From contig WLWZ01000001.1 in NCBI GenBank assembly GCA_012103315.1, positions 62,001-126,000 on the forward strand: a DNA stretch of 64,000 bases, written 5' to 3'. The stretch comes from Alphaproteobacteria bacterium. Its GTDB lineage: Bacteria; Pseudomonadota; Alphaproteobacteria; MPNO01; UBA2964. Positions 47,901-56,418 of this stretch are shown here, piece by piece (position 1 is the first letter of the stretch; every line of letters starts with the position of its first letter). The translations under genes were made by a program, and so were the position numbers. The notes below the pieces were generated by a model. It was not told the DNA's origin and searched no databases. It saw nothing but the letters and a program-made list of their open reading frames with translations.

Positions 47901-47967
47901 CAATACAGACTTTGTATCGGCAGCATTTATCGACGGACACCCTGAGGGTGTCGCGGCGGCTGAGTAA
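44962..47967 (+). CDS. Molybdopterin oxidoreductase resembling pyrogallol-phloroglucinol transhydroxylase large subunit, with N-terminal SCP2-like domain
   Basis: 1001 residues of the DMSO-reductase superfamily. The Mo-core begins near 134 ([22 protein letters not shown]) with no N-terminal [4Fe-4S] motif, as in transhydroxylase. [11 protein letters not shown] (about 292-302) gives the Mo-ligand Ser295 flanked by Asp294 and Trp296; [11 protein letters not shown] (about 263-273) gives His264 and Tyr272 at the expected distances. From memory these correspond to Ser175, Asp174, Trp176, His144 and Tyr152 of the Pelobacter enzyme. Residues 1-125 are extra: a hydrophobic start ([14 protein letters not shown]) then [13 protein letters not shown]...[20 protein letters not shown], an SCP2 sterol-carrier-like pattern. 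ATG 44962 has GGGGAG 6 bases ahead. The small-subunit gene follows after 16 bases. Real substrate unknown. Confidence 0.85.
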   Translation: MRLSLILFGLHILLKYTAWRYPTFAKRLKEQNMSAQIKTWDDKTGRCFTFQDGKVSSKCGINADADICMSFKTESLAVNLLMPPINWLDQINALKDFKLKMDGDDGLANWFAQTTMMTQSIGWAWGSESADGMKRTVNMTNGGPVFVDVKDEKIIRLTPIDLGDDDTQPWTIKARGMEFTPPRKTTLAPHGQNAKSIVHSPDRLLYPMKRVDFDPNGERNTQNRGISGYERISWDEAIDIVATETKRQKRVHGPGSIANSHGSHHTWGNIGYYLSALYRFRNAVGMTHLHHNPDSWEGWYWGAVHHWGHSLRVGQSETYGTVEDCLQNCDLVVFWSADPETTSGSYGAQEGTVRRQWLKNPDLGIDVVHVDPYYNASAQFLPGKWFAPKPTTSVAMAMAIAYVWIQEGLYDKDYVETHTEGFDVWKAYLTGDEDGIAKTPEWQEAETGVPAKDVRALARDWGKKRVYLAPGGWGNGHGGACRNQTGIQWARVMVCLVAMQGLGKPGVNMGNLQWGCPVDFNFYFPGYADGGMSGDLENTSMPVELYQRMPQLPTMNASFQKIPRIKMPEAILNGKAEGQPWIGKSIEHQFGKMAYPAPGHAPVRMLYKYGGSILGTMNNTNRWVKMYQSENIEFVVNQSIWDEGEAKFADIILPACTNFERPDISEWAGLGGYGHHGQQQLNHRVIVFQAPAIKPLGESKSDFWIFNEICKKLGLSNYFSEGINEIDWVKRQFDASDLPTQITWKKFIKKGYYVVPSEKEEFRAPVSFRWFWEGRKKDVPEPQPLPSDYTEEYLKGLQTQSGKLEFECNSLKRFVDPERPPIVKYEPAWEGPHSGEMFEKFPLQLLTPHSKYSFHTQGDGKDSFLLNIPDHRVLIDGWYYWVMRLNAEDAAERGIKKNDLVKVYNERGCVICAALPTARLPRGVCHGYESSAMYEPMGEPGKSVDRGGCLNLLTPSKTQTKTTHSLAGANALVEVAVWDGNTDFVSAAFIDGHPEGVAAAE

Positions 47968-47983
47968 GGATTAGGAGAAGAAA

Positions 47984-48826
47984 ATGTCTAAATGGAACCT
48001 GATCGTTGATGTTGCCGAATGCACCAACTGCAATAACTGCACCCTGGCGGCGATGGATGAGTATATCGACAATGACTGGCCGGGCTATTCCGCGCCGATG
48101 CCAAAGCACGGCCATCGCTGGATCGATATCAAACAAAAGGAACGTGGCGCGGTGCCTTTCATGGATATCGCCTATGTGCCCACCATGTGTAATCACTGCG
48201 ACAACGCACCTTGCATGAAAGCGGCGGGCGATGATGGCTCGATCACCAAGCGTGCTGACGGCATCGTGCTGATTGACCCAGAGAAAGCGACGGGCCGCAA
48301 AGATCTGGTCGATGCCTGCCCGTACGGCCATATCTGGTGGAATGAAGAGCTCGAACTGCCGCAAATTTGGACGTTTGATGCACATCTTCTGGATCAGGGG
48401 TGGCAACAGACGCGAGGGCAACAATCTTGCCCAACCGGCGCAATGAAAGCCGTCAAACAGGAAGACGCTGCCATGCAGAAAATGGCCGAAGAAGAAGAGC
48501 TCGAAGTCATCCAGCCCGAGCTCGGCACCCAACCGCGTGTTTGGTACAAAAATCTCTGGCGCTATAGCAAAGCCTTTATCGGTGGCAGTGTGTCTTCGGA
48601 AGCTGACGGTGTTGTCGATTGCGTTGAAGGGGCGGCGGTAACTTTGTCAAAAGATGGCAACACTGTTGCAGAAGTTGTCACTGATATTTATGGCGACTTC
48701 AAGTTCGACAAGCTCGACGATGATAGTGGCAGCTATTCGGTCGAGATTACTGCCAGCGGTCACGATACAAAAACCGTCGCGGCAGAGTTAGGCGAAAGCG
48801 TTTATCTCGGAGAAATTCGCTTATAG
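47984..48826 (+). CDS. Iron-sulfur small subunit of the transhydroxylase-like enzyme, one cluster apparently lost
   Basis: 280 residues in two parts. Part 1 is a ferredoxin-like domain with Cys13, 16, 19 (CTNCNNC), 69, 72, 77 (CNHCDNAPC), 112 (CPYG) and 149 (CPTG): eight ligands, enough for two [4Fe-4S] clusters. The fourth cysteine of motif I is Ala23, the usual CxxC of the last motif reads WTFD (129-132), and its third Cys is Gly145, so the third cluster's four ligands are all gone. Part 2 (about 198-280) is a transthyretin/carboxypeptidase-regulatory-like beta domain (GVVDCVEGAAVTLSKDGNTVAEVVTDIYGDFKF region), as in the Pelobacter small subunit of 274 residues. No export signal. Confidence 0.87.
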   Translation: MSKWNLIVDVAECTNCNNCTLAAMDEYIDNDWPGYSAPMPKHGHRWIDIKQKERGAVPFMDIAYVPTMCNHCDNAPCMKAAGDDGSITKRADGIVLIDPEKATGRKDLVDACPYGHIWWNEELELPQIWTFDAHLLDQGWQQTRGQQSCPTGAMKAVKQEDAAMQKMAEEEELEVIQPELGTQPRVWYKNLWRYSKAFIGGSVSSEADGVVDCVEGAAVTLSKDGNTVAEVVTDIYGDFKFDKLDDDSGSYSVEITASGHDTKTVAAELGESVYLGEIRL

Positions 48827-48847
48827 CGTGATTTAGGGAGACGGCTC

Positions 48848-49870
48848 ATGGCAGCCAGGATTGACCCCGCCATCGGCCCCGCGGTTTGGAAAGGTGCTGA
48901 CTTTGTCAATAATGACGAATGGATTGTCTCGCTCTCTTCGGACGACCTTGCAGAAATTGACGCTGCCTTAGGCTCTGTACAAGCAACCGGCCTGCCGGTT
49001 CACAAGATCACCGCGAAAGAATTTCTGCTACCCAATCTTGGTGGTGCCCTTAAGGCGTTAGCTGATGAGCTTGAAACGGGTCGCGGATTTGCTGTTGTGA
49101 GAGGCGTTCCCGTTGAACGTTATAGCGAGGAAGAGAATAAGTTTCTTAGCCTCGGGCTTTGTTCTCATTTTGGGAATGTTATTCCGCAGAGCCGCCAAGG
49201 CGACTGGATCAATCATGTTATTGATATCAGCGATCAAATGGCGGCCCCCTTGCCGGAATTTGATCATGTTTTACAGCGCAAACAGCTGCGCACCAATCAT
49301 CGTGGTGGTGAGTTGGATTTTCATACTGACACCACAGACGTCTTTGCGCTGTTTTGTCTACGGCCAGCCAAGAGTGGTGGGAAAAGTCGTCTGGTCAGTG
49401 CGGCGATGCTGCACAATATAATCGGAGAGACCAAGCCGGACTATCTCGAAGCTCTGTATGTTGGGTATTACTACATGTCCCAGTCTGACGATAATGTGAA
49501 ATCCGGTGCATGTATTTCAGCAAAGCGCGTACCGGTCTTTATCCGCAAAGGCGACAAGGTCGAAGGTTATTATATTTCGCAAGTCGTGCAACGTGCGCTA
49601 GACAACGGTGATTTCGAATACAACGCTGTCGAAGATGATGCCCGAGAAGAATTACAACGCGTTTCGGAGGTACCGGGTGTTGCCCATGAATTTGATCTTG
49701 AGGCGGGTGATCTGCTGGTCGTGAATAATCGTACTGTCTTGCATGCACGATATGACTATGAGGATTATCCCGAGATCGAACGTCGCCGTCATTTATTTCG
49801 GCTATGGATGGCCAACACGCCGGAGATGATGTCGAAGACATTTCTGGCGCCGTCCGAAAAATTCTCGTAA
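48848..49870 (+). CDS. TauD/TfdA-family Fe(II)/2-oxoglutarate dioxygenase
   Basis: 340 residues. Facial triad: His and Asp of DFHTDTTDV (about 157-165) and a distal His in RTVLHARYDYED, with Arg (RRRHLFRLW) binding 2-oxoglutarate. ELETGRGFAVVRGVPVE is the N-terminal core strand. It lies 21 bases after the transhydroxylase-like small subunit. The family hydroxylates taurine, herbicides, carnitine-type and aryl compounds; the substrate is not visible. Confidence 0.87.
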   Translation: MAARIDPAIGPAVWKGADFVNNDEWIVSLSSDDLAEIDAALGSVQATGLPVHKITAKEFLLPNLGGALKALADELETGRGFAVVRGVPVERYSEEENKFLSLGLCSHFGNVIPQSRQGDWINHVIDISDQMAAPLPEFDHVLQRKQLRTNHRGGELDFHTDTTDVFALFCLRPAKSGGKSRLVSAAMLHNIIGETKPDYLEALYVGYYYMSQSDDNVKSGACISAKRVPVFIRKGDKVEGYYISQVVQRALDNGDFEYNAVEDDAREELQRVSEVPGVAHEFDLEAGDLLVVNNRTVLHARYDYEDYPEIERRRHLFRLWMANTPEMMSKTFLAPSEKFS

Positions 49871-49906
49871 ACAAGCTCCACAACTTATCAACATTAGGAC
49901 TACGTT

Positions 49907-50829
49907 ATGAAAGCGGCTTACTTTGAAGAACATGGCGGCCTGGACGTTATTCAATTTGGCGAGCTGCCGGACCCGGTCGCCGGTGCGGGTGAGGTTGTTA
50001 TCGATATCCATGCGGCCTCTGTGAATGGTGCTGACTGGAAGGTCCGTGAGGGCGCCTATAAGCAGGTTTCGTATTTCCCTATGTATTGGGTCGTGATTTT
50101 TCCGGCACAGTTTGCGAAGTCGGTGACGGTGTCTCGGACTTTGCGATTGGTGATGAAGTGTTTGGTGTCTGTGATGTCGGGCAGGAAGGCACTTATTGTG
50201 AAAAGGTCGCGATGAAAGCCGCTTTGTGTGCGCCGAAACCTGCCGGGCAATCGCATATCGATATCGCAGCTTTAGCGCTCATCGGACTTACCGCTGTGAT
50301 TTCCGTCGAAGATACGCTGCACCTCAAAGCTGGTGAAAAGATATTGATTCAAGGTGGCGCGGGTGGCGTTGCCAGTTTCGCCATCCAACTCGCTAAACAT
50401 ATCGGGGCGCATGTCATCAGCACGACCAGCGTCGGCAATGTTGACTATGTCCGTGGCTTCGGTGCGGATGAGGTCATCGATTATAACGCGCAGGATTTCC
50501 GCGATGTTGTCTCCGAGTGTGATGTCGTGTTTGACACAGTCGGTGGCGATGTTGCCAAAGGGGCATTCGATGTTCTGAAATCCGGTGGCCGTGCAGCGTT
50601 TATCGCGTCCGGTGTCAATGGTCTGGAATCACCATCCAGTGACTTCACGTCTTTGCGTCCCAATGTATATCGCGATCGTCCGCATCTGGAACGGGTTGTT
50701 GAGCTGATTGAAGCCGGTGCAGTGACGGTGCCGGCAGTGAAATTGTTCGCGCTCGATGACGCGGTTGAAGCGCTGAAGCTCAGCGAGAGGCGGCACTTCC
50801 GCGGCAAGTTGGTGTTTAACTACCGCTAA
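49907..50829 (+). pseudogene. Zinc-less MDR quinone oxidoreductase, single-base frameshift
   Basis: The 307-residue medium-chain dehydrogenase/reductase is split by a one-base deletion. The first part (49907-about 50080) reads MKAAYFEEHGGLDVIQFGELPDP..., ending FP; the second, one frame over, continues YVLGRDFSGTVCEVGDGVSDFAIGDEVFG and runs to 50829. The missing base is a T near 50080-50081 (CCCT|ATG should give CCT TAT GTA). The rest is intact: GGAGGVASFAIQLAKHIGA (NADPH turn), VVFDTVGGD, and a normal C-terminus. A sequencing or assembly error is as likely as a true mutation. The end overlaps the convergent LLM gene by 14 bases. Confidence 0.85.
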
Positions 50830-51922
50830 CCGGCAATCGTAAGCCGAGCCGCTCCATGCGGGGCAGAATTTCGTCCCGCAGGACGGGGAAATCACTTATG
50901 TAATTAATCAGTCCGATGGCGATGCCGTCGACGCCACAGTCACTCATCTTGCGATATTGCTCCACGACATCATCATAACTGCCGACTATCGGGTAGGTGC
51001 CAACACCGCTGATCATTCGTTCGGTTAGCGTGGTCAATTGCTTCAGCGGCGTATCGCGACCTTTGGTACGAATGGCAGCAGCGTGTTCGCCAGCTTCCCA
51101 ATCGCCCATCTCATAGACCAGGTAATGGTAATATTCTTCGGCTTCTTTGGTGGTGGGTTTAGTGACCATGTGACCGCTTGCATAGACACCCACATTCTCT
51201 GCCTCTGATGAATCTCGTAATGCCTGGACGCTGGCGCCAAAATCCTCGAACTCCATAATCGACGTGAACAAGCAGTCGGCATGGCGCGCGGCGAAAGCTT
51301 TCCCTGCCGGAGAGTTACCGGCGCTGACCAGCATTGGTCGATCATCACCCCACGGCTTGGGCTTGAGCAGAACACCTTCGAGGTCAAAGTATTTTCCCTT
51401 GAAGTCGAACGGCTCTTCTTCCGACCACACACGTTTGAGAATGGTGACCCATTCTTCGGTAAAATCGTAGCGTTCCTCCTGGGGGCGCAGATCGACGCCA
51501 AACATGGTGTGTTCACCGGCATTCCAGCCCGAAACCATATTGAGCCCGAACCGGCCTTTACCGATGTGATCGCCGGTGACCATTTGTTTTGCCGCAAAAA
51601 TAGGGCTGAGAAATCCGACATGGACTGTGCCAAAAACACAGACGTGCTGGGTGGCGGCGAGCAGTCCGGAAGCCCAGGTCAGCGTCTCGAACGTGGTGCC
51701 CTCAGTATCAGTTTCGCCCTTATAACCGTGCCAGCGGCCAATCGGCAGAATGAACTCAAGCCCTGCCTCATCGGCGAGCCGTGCAGCTTCGAGATTATTG
51801 TCCCAGCTTGGGTCCCAGCGCTCGGGCACTTTCGACATGCTCAACCCACCGGAACAATTTTGACCAAACAAACCCAGTTTAAATTTATTGGGTCCATACA
51901 TCCGCGTATTTTTGCGGCTCAT
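50816..51922 (-). CDS. LLM-class FMN-dependent monooxygenase
   Basis: 368 residues of the bacterial-luciferase-like TIM barrel. Landmarks: KLGLFGQNCSGGLSMSK, EFILPIGRWHGY, GRFGLNMVSGWNAGEHTMFG (FMN-proximal), KGKYFDLEGVLLKPKP, MLVSAGNSPAGKAFAARHAD, and RFIG-type C-terminal part. The arrangement is that of RutA/alkanesulfonate and dimethylsulfone monooxygenase-like enzymes. It needs reduced flavin from a partner reductase not seen in this window. It is divergent from the group D monooxygenase at 52058. Confidence 0.9.
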   Translation of the reverse strand: MSRKNTRMYGPNKFKLGLFGQNCSGGLSMSKVPERWDPSWDNNLEAARLADEAGLEFILPIGRWHGYKGETDTEGTTFETLTWASGLLAATQHVCVFGTVHVGFLSPIFAAKQMVTGDHIGKGRFGLNMVSGWNAGEHTMFGVDLRPQEERYDFTEEWVTILKRVWSEEEPFDFKGKYFDLEGVLLKPKPWGDDRPMLVSAGNSPAGKAFAARHADCLFTSIMEFEDFGASVQALRDSSEAENVGVYASGHMVTKPTTKEAEEYYHYLVYEMGDWEAGEHAAAIRTKGRDTPLKQLTTLTERMISGVGTYPIVGSYDDVVEQYRKMSDCGVDGIAIGLINYISDFPVLRDEILPRMERLGLRLPVSGS

Positions 51923-52057
51923 CTGAAAGCTCTCCGGTCATGCTGTGTGATGGGCGGGATTAGATCATAGAGTAGGATAATTTTAAAAGCCCACCCGTTG
52001 ACTCCTCGGTGGCAATATCAGAGCGTGATTGAAGTTTGAGAAGGTGGAGCAGGGGTA

Positions 52058-53266
52058 ATGCCTGACGACAAAATCGATGTCGGTAATGTGACCTCAGATG
52101 AAATGGTAGCGCGGGCGCGCACGCTGTTGCCGATCCTCCGGGAACGCGCGGAAGAAACGGAAAAGCTTGGCAATATCCCTGCGGAAACCATGGAAGATTT
52201 TCGTCGTCTTGGCCTATTGCGCATGTCTCAACCGCACCGTTATGGCGGTTATGAGATGGGTTGGGACGTTCAGTGCGAAATCGGCCAACTCCTTGCAGCG
52301 GCTGATTGTTCACAGGCTTGGATTCAGCGCATCATCGCGGATCATGCCCAGATGGTGGCGACGTTTCCGGCAGAAGCACAGGAAGAGGTTTGGGCAGATG
52401 ACCATGACACCATAATCTGTGCGTCATTTGAACCCGTTGGGCGCGCTACACCCGTTGAAGGCGGCTTCCGATTTTCGGGCACCCATGGGTTTGCTAGCGG
52501 CATCGATTATGCTGATTGGCTGATTTGCGGGGGGTTCATCATTGATGGTGACAAACGCGACGGCCCGCATTTCTTTTTGGCTAGGCGCTCCGACGCGACC
52601 ATTATCGATGATTGGGACACGATGGGTCTTGAGGGAACGGGCTCCAAAAGCTTTGTGCTTGAAGACGTCTTTATCCCGGCATACCGGTTTCTAGATGGTG
52701 CCTTGGCCCATGTCGGAAAAGGACCGGGTACAGACGTAAATACGGCAACAGTTTATCGCATACCGCGCGGTGGCGTGACCCCGACGGGGTTTGCGGCGAT
52801 GACTGTCGGTACGGCACAAGGCGTGCTTGAAGAGTGGTTGCGCTATACGGGTCCCCGGAAATCTCGCGGTGTTTCGCTCGCTGCCGATCCAGGAATGCAC
52901 ATGATTGCAGCTCGATCCTCCGCTGAAATTGCCGCGGCGGAATCATTATATTTGAACACAATACGTGATGCGCAGTGCAGACTGGAAGCTGGGGAAACAC
53001 TATCGGCTTTTGACCTCTCGAGGGCACGCCGCAATGTCAGTTTTTCCACAAAACTCGCCTTGAAGGCGGGCACGCGTCTGTTTAACGCGGCGGGTGGTCG
53101 GGCGATTATGCGAAGCAATGCGCTGGAGCGCCAATATCGCAACCTGTTGGCATCTGCTTCGCATTTCGCAACTGTCTGGGAACGCAACGCACTGATTTAC
53201 GGCAAGGAGTTGTTGGAACGCTCTATTGCCGACGCCGAAAAAATCCAAAGGGAGAAAATCGAATGA
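52058..53266 (+). CDS. Acyl-CoA-dehydrogenase-fold flavin monooxygenase (group D) 1
   Basis: 402 residues with the N-helical, beta and C-helical domains of the acyl-CoA dehydrogenase fold used by HpaB/HsaA/DszC-type oxygenases. Landmarks: PHRYGGYEMGWDVQCEIGQL, FSGTHGFASGIDYADWLICGG (beta domain), DDWDTMGLEGTGSKSFVLEDVFIPAYR, and AAGGRAIMRSNALERQYRNLLA. The catalytic Glu of true acyl-CoA dehydrogenases is not evident. The first 40 residues resemble those of 56419 and 59785. It overlaps the hydratase/lyase gene by 4 bases, so they are coupled. A flavin reductase partner is needed. Confidence 0.83.
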   Translation: MPDDKIDVGNVTSDEMVARARTLLPILRERAEETEKLGNIPAETMEDFRRLGLLRMSQPHRYGGYEMGWDVQCEIGQLLAAADCSQAWIQRIIADHAQMVATFPAEAQEEVWADDHDTIICASFEPVGRATPVEGGFRFSGTHGFASGIDYADWLICGGFIIDGDKRDGPHFFLARRSDATIIDDWDTMGLEGTGSKSFVLEDVFIPAYRFLDGALAHVGKGPGTDVNTATVYRIPRGGVTPTGFAAMTVGTAQGVLEEWLRYTGPRKSRGVSLAADPGMHMIAARSSAEIAAAESLYLNTIRDAQCRLEAGETLSAFDLSRARRNVSFSTKLALKAGTRLFNAAGGRAIMRSNALERQYRNLLASASHFATVWERNALIYGKELLERSIADAEKIQREKIE

Positions 53267-54090
53267 CTGACGCAAAAGAACTGACCTGCGTAAAGGTTGA
53301 AATAGACGAAGAGGGCATCGCCTGGCTGTCGTTTAACCGTCCCGAAAAGCGCAATGCGATGAGCCCGAGCCTTCACTATGAGATGGAAGAGGTGCTGCCG
53401 CAGTTGGAAACCGATCCAGATGTGAAGGTAATCGTCCTGACCGGCGAAGGGGTGAGTTGGAGCGCCGGGATGGATCTCAAGGAATATTTCCGCGAAACCG
53501 ATAATAACCCTGCCGCACGGTTCAAATCCTATTGGTCGCATCGTCATTGGGCGCAGTATTTGATGCTGTCGTCAAAGCCGACAATTGCGATGGTCAACGG
53601 CTTTTGTTTCGGTGGGGCGTTCACGCCATTGGCGGCTTGCGATATCGCGATTACGTCAGAAGAAGCAACCTATGGGCTGTCGGAAATCAACTGGGGTATC
53701 CTACCTGGCGGCAATGTCAGTAAGGTTTTCAGTGATTTGGTCTCGCATCGTGATGCCATGTTTTACGCGATGACCGGACGGACGTTCGACGGTAATAAAG
53801 CGGTTGAGATGGGCATCGCTAATCTAGCGGTGCCCGCCGATAAGCTCCGTGAGGAAACCATCACGCTGGCGCGCGAACTGATGGAGAAAAGTCCGGCGGT
53901 TCTGGCCTTTACCAAACAAGCGATCAAGGCGGTGCAGGGCATGGATATGAATTTGGCCTATGAGTACCTCCAGGCCAAGCAAGGAGCTCTCCGCAATGCT
54001 GACAAAGAAGGCACGCGGCAAAAGGGTATGTCGGAGTTTCTGGACAATAAGAGTTACCGGCCAGGACTCGGCGCGGTGAAACGGGACTAG
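53263..54090 (+). CDS. p-Hydroxycinnamoyl-CoA hydratase/lyase-like protein (crotonase family)
   Basis: 275 residues that match the feruloyl-CoA/4-coumaroyl-CoA hydratase-lyase of Pseudomonas more than ordinary enoyl-CoA hydratases: VEIDEEGIAWLSFNRPEKRNAMSP, WSAGMDLKEYFRE, FCFGGAFTPLAACDIAI, ATYGLSEINWGI, DKEGTRQKGMSEFLDNKS.RPGL. Such enzymes convert hydroxycinnamoyl-CoA to hydroxybenzaldehyde (e.g. vanillin) and acetyl-CoA. Glu141 matches the catalytic Glu143. From memory, Ser123 becomes Thr121 and the phenol-contacting Tyr239 becomes Gln237, so the substrate may differ. Coupled to the monooxygenase ahead. No ligase (fcs) is present in the window. Confidence 0.82.
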   Translation: MTDAKELTCVKVEIDEEGIAWLSFNRPEKRNAMSPSLHYEMEEVLPQLETDPDVKVIVLTGEGVSWSAGMDLKEYFRETDNNPAARFKSYWSHRHWAQYLMLSSKPTIAMVNGFCFGGAFTPLAACDIAITSEEATYGLSEINWGILPGGNVSKVFSDLVSHRDAMFYAMTGRTFDGNKAVEMGIANLAVPADKLREETITLARELMEKSPAVLAFTKQAIKAVQGMDMNLAYEYLQAKQGALRNADKEGTRQKGMSEFLDNKSYRPGLGAVKRD

Positions 54091-54536
54091 GTGCGTTTCG
54101 CTCCCTGAACCATCACTTCCATCTTATCGAGAAATTTTGATCGGTCGGCTTTGCTGAAGGGTCGAGGTCCGCCGGTAATCTCGCCGGTATCACGGAGTCC
54201 TTGCAGAATTTCACGGGTGGCCAGTGCCATACCAATGCTGTCGTCGGTGTAGGTTTCGCCATTGGGCTTGATGGCAAAAGCGCCCTGTTTCAGACAGCGA
54301 CCGGCCAGCGGAATATCGTTTGTGACGCAAATGTCAGCCTGTCCGATATGCTCGGCGATCCAGTCATCTGCGGCATCAGCACCTTGCGTGACGACGATGA
54401 GTTGCAGAAGCGGATTCTGCGGTGGACGGATACCACCATCGCAGACCAGATACGTTTTTAGTTGATGCCGTGTCGCGACCCGCTCGACCTCTTCTTTGAC
54501 CGGACAGGCATCGGCATCGACATAAATCTCGACCAT
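54087..54536 (-). CDS. YaiI/YqxD family protein (UPF0178)
   Basis: 149 residues. The opening MVEIYVDADACPVKEEVERVA is the DUF188 signature, with the acidic triad (DADACP) and C-terminal ADDWIAEHI, VTNDIPLAGRCLKQGAF, matching the NYN/PIN-like nuclease fold. Function unproven. It shares a 4-base overlap with the hydratase/lyase on the opposite strand and lies 6 bases after the SDR gene, in its direction. Confidence 0.9.
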   Translation of the reverse strand: MVEIYVDADACPVKEEVERVATRHQLKTYLVCDGGIRPPQNPLLQLIVVTQGADAADDWIAEHIGQADICVTNDIPLAGRCLKQGAFAIKPNGETYTDDSIGMALATREILQGLRDTGEITGGPRPFSKADRSKFLDKMEVMVQGAKRT

Positions 54537-54542
54537 GTTTGT

Positions 54543-55334
54543 TTACAGGCTTGTTGGAATGCGACCGCCATCGACTTTGAGAGCCGACCCGGTGATGTAG
54601 CGGGCCTGTTCGCTGCACAATAGTACAGCGGCGTCGGCCATTTCCTGAACCGTGCCATCGCGACCCATTGGGGCTTCGGAAATCATCTTGGCTTTGATAT
54701 CCGCTGCAGTGACGCCGGCTCGTTTGGCGCGGGCGATATCACCATGATGGACCCGTTCGGTCTCAATCCGTCCCGGGATCAGGCAATTCACCGTAACGCC
54801 ATCCTTGGCCACTTCATTGCTAAGCGACTTGGACCAGCCGACCAATGACATCCGGAGGGAGCTCGACAAAACATTCTCCGTCGCTGCGAGAAGAATATTG
54901 GAAGATGTCATCGACAGGATGCGTCCCCAACCTCGTTCCCGCATACCGGACAGCGTGCCGTTGGTAACGCGAATGGCTGACATCATGATCAGATCAAACC
55001 AGTCACGCCATGTTTCGTCGTCTACCTCTGATGGCAACAGGCGTGGCGGTCCACCACAATTATTGAACTGGATATCGATGCCGCCCAATCGGTTGAGCGT
55101 GAAATCAATTAGCCGGTCAATTTCTTCGTCTTTGGCAAAATCGCAGGTGATGGCTTCTACTTTGACGCCGTATCTGTTCGCGATATCGGTGGCTTCCTTC
55201 TCCAAGATATCACCACTGCGCGCTGTTAAAACGACATCGGCTCCTTCTGCCGCCAGACCACGGGCGACGCCGTTGCCCATGCCGTAGCTCGAGCCCATGA
55301 CGAGGGCGCGTTTTCCTTTGAGGCCGAGATCCAT
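54543..55334 (-). CDS. SDR-family oxidoreductase lacking the YxxxK motif
   Basis: 263 residues of the classical SDR type: GSSYGMGNGVARGLAAEGADVVL (cofactor Gly-rich turn), FNNCGGPP, SMTSSNILLAAT (Ser), then SSSLRMSLVGWSKSLSNEVAKDGVTVN where the catalytic Tyr-x-x-x-Lys would be. There Tyr and Lys are replaced (LSSSLRM), a hallmark of a divergent subgroup seen near aromatic genes. The C-terminal ITGSALKVDGGRIP is typical. It may catalyse a reaction not needing the standard proton relay, or lack reductase activity. Preceded by the FAH-family gene. Confidence 0.85.
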   Translation of the reverse strand: MDLGLKGKRALVMGSSYGMGNGVARGLAAEGADVVLTARSGDILEKEATDIANRYGVKVEAITCDFAKDEEIDRLIDFTLNRLGGIDIQFNNCGGPPRLLPSEVDDETWRDWFDLIMMSAIRVTNGTLSGMRERGWGRILSMTSSNILLAATENVLSSSLRMSLVGWSKSLSNEVAKDGVTVNCLIPGRIETERVHHGDIARAKRAGVTAADIKAKMISEAPMGRDGTVQEMADAAVLLCSEQARYITGSALKVDGGRIPTSL

Positions 55335-55356
55335 AACTTAGCTACCTATCAATTGG

Positions 55357-56280
55357 TTACGCGTATTTGCCACCAGTTTGGGGTGTCTGCACGCCGTCGC
55401 CACCGCTCTCCGCATGTTGTAGCCGTGTGACGCGGTCCCAGGTGCGCTTCAGATCATCCTTGATATGGATGGTCAGGCAACCGAGCCCTTCGACTTCGAG
55501 TTCGATCTTGTCGCCATCCATGAACGGGTTTAGCCCGCGATGGTTGGTGCCGGTGGCCAGCACATCGCCGGGTTCCAGCGTATGAACTGAACTGACCCAC
55601 GAGATACAGCGCGGAATTTTATGTGCCATGTCATCGGTATTGAAGTTCTGCATGACAGTGCCGTTATTGCGTAGTTGCACTGCCAGCTTTTGCGGGTCAG
55701 CGATCTCATCCTTGGTGACGATATAAGGACCCATCGGGGCAAAGGTTTCGCGGCCTTTCATCTGATAAAAAGTGTTGCCGGGCGGCAGCAATCCACGCGC
55801 CGAACCATCAATAAAATTGGTATAACCAAAGACATAATCCATCGCATCGGCTTCCGAGACATTGCTGGCGCGTTTGCCAATGATGAGCGCGATTTCGGCC
55901 TCGCCTTCAAAGATCGTCGCGGGGATATCGGGCAGCACCATCGTGTCGCCGTCGCCGATCACGCTGTTTGGTGATTTGAAGAAAGCATTGACCGGTGCCG
56001 GTTCGTCGCGCGTGCCGTCTTCCATATAGTTCACGGCCATGCAGTCTATGTTGCCAGGCTTGGGCAAGGGCGGGCGGATGCGCACGCCGCTCAGGGGCAC
56101 GCCGTCACCATTCGCGGCGGCTTCGATTCGACTGCGATAGGTCTCAAAATTCTCGATCAAACCGTTGATCCGGTCATGCGCGCCGATATGCGGCACGTCA
56201 TTTGCGATGTCGCTGATATCGACAACTGTGTCGCCATTGAGGACACCGAGTTTGAAATCATCAAAATGCAGTAGCTTCAT
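55357..56280 (-). CDS. Fumarylacetoacetate hydrolase-family protein
   Basis: 307 residues. The C-terminal catalytic domain has KPGNIDCMAVNYMEDG, the metal region FEGEAEIALIIGKRASNVSEADAMDYVFGY (Glu-Glu-Asp site), GPYIVTKDEIADPQKL, TDDMAHKIPRCISWVSSVHTLEPGDVLATGT. These enzymes cleave or hydrate dienol acids in meta-cleavage pathways and acylpyruvates. GGGAGAGG precedes the ATG. First gene of a minus-strand group with SDR and YaiI. Confidence 0.9.
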   Translation of the reverse strand: MKLLHFDDFKLGVLNGDTVVDISDIANDVPHIGAHDRINGLIENFETYRSRIEAAANGDGVPLSGVRIRPPLPKPGNIDCMAVNYMEDGTRDEPAPVNAFFKSPNSVIGDGDTMVLPDIPATIFEGEAEIALIIGKRASNVSEADAMDYVFGYTNFIDGSARGLLPPGNTFYQMKGRETFAPMGPYIVTKDEIADPQKLAVQLRNNGTVMQNFNTDDMAHKIPRCISWVSSVHTLEPGDVLATGTNHRGLNPFMDGDKIELEVEGLGCLTIHIKDDLKRTWDRVTRLQHAESGGDGVQTPQTGGKYA

Positions 56281-56418
56281 AATTACCTCTCCCTGAATTG
56301 GGTTATGTTGTAATCCAATCTAGCCGATAAACTTGCTGCGTGCACCGGCATAGGGCTGTTGAAGCAGGTTCAAGAGCGGTATACAGAATCTATAATTTTG
56401 AAAGATGGTTTGATTGCA

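Noticed and set aside
50070-50095. Programmed frameshift in the quinone oxidoreductase
   Set aside because: No slippery heptamer or downstream structure is visible; a deletion or sequence error is simpler.
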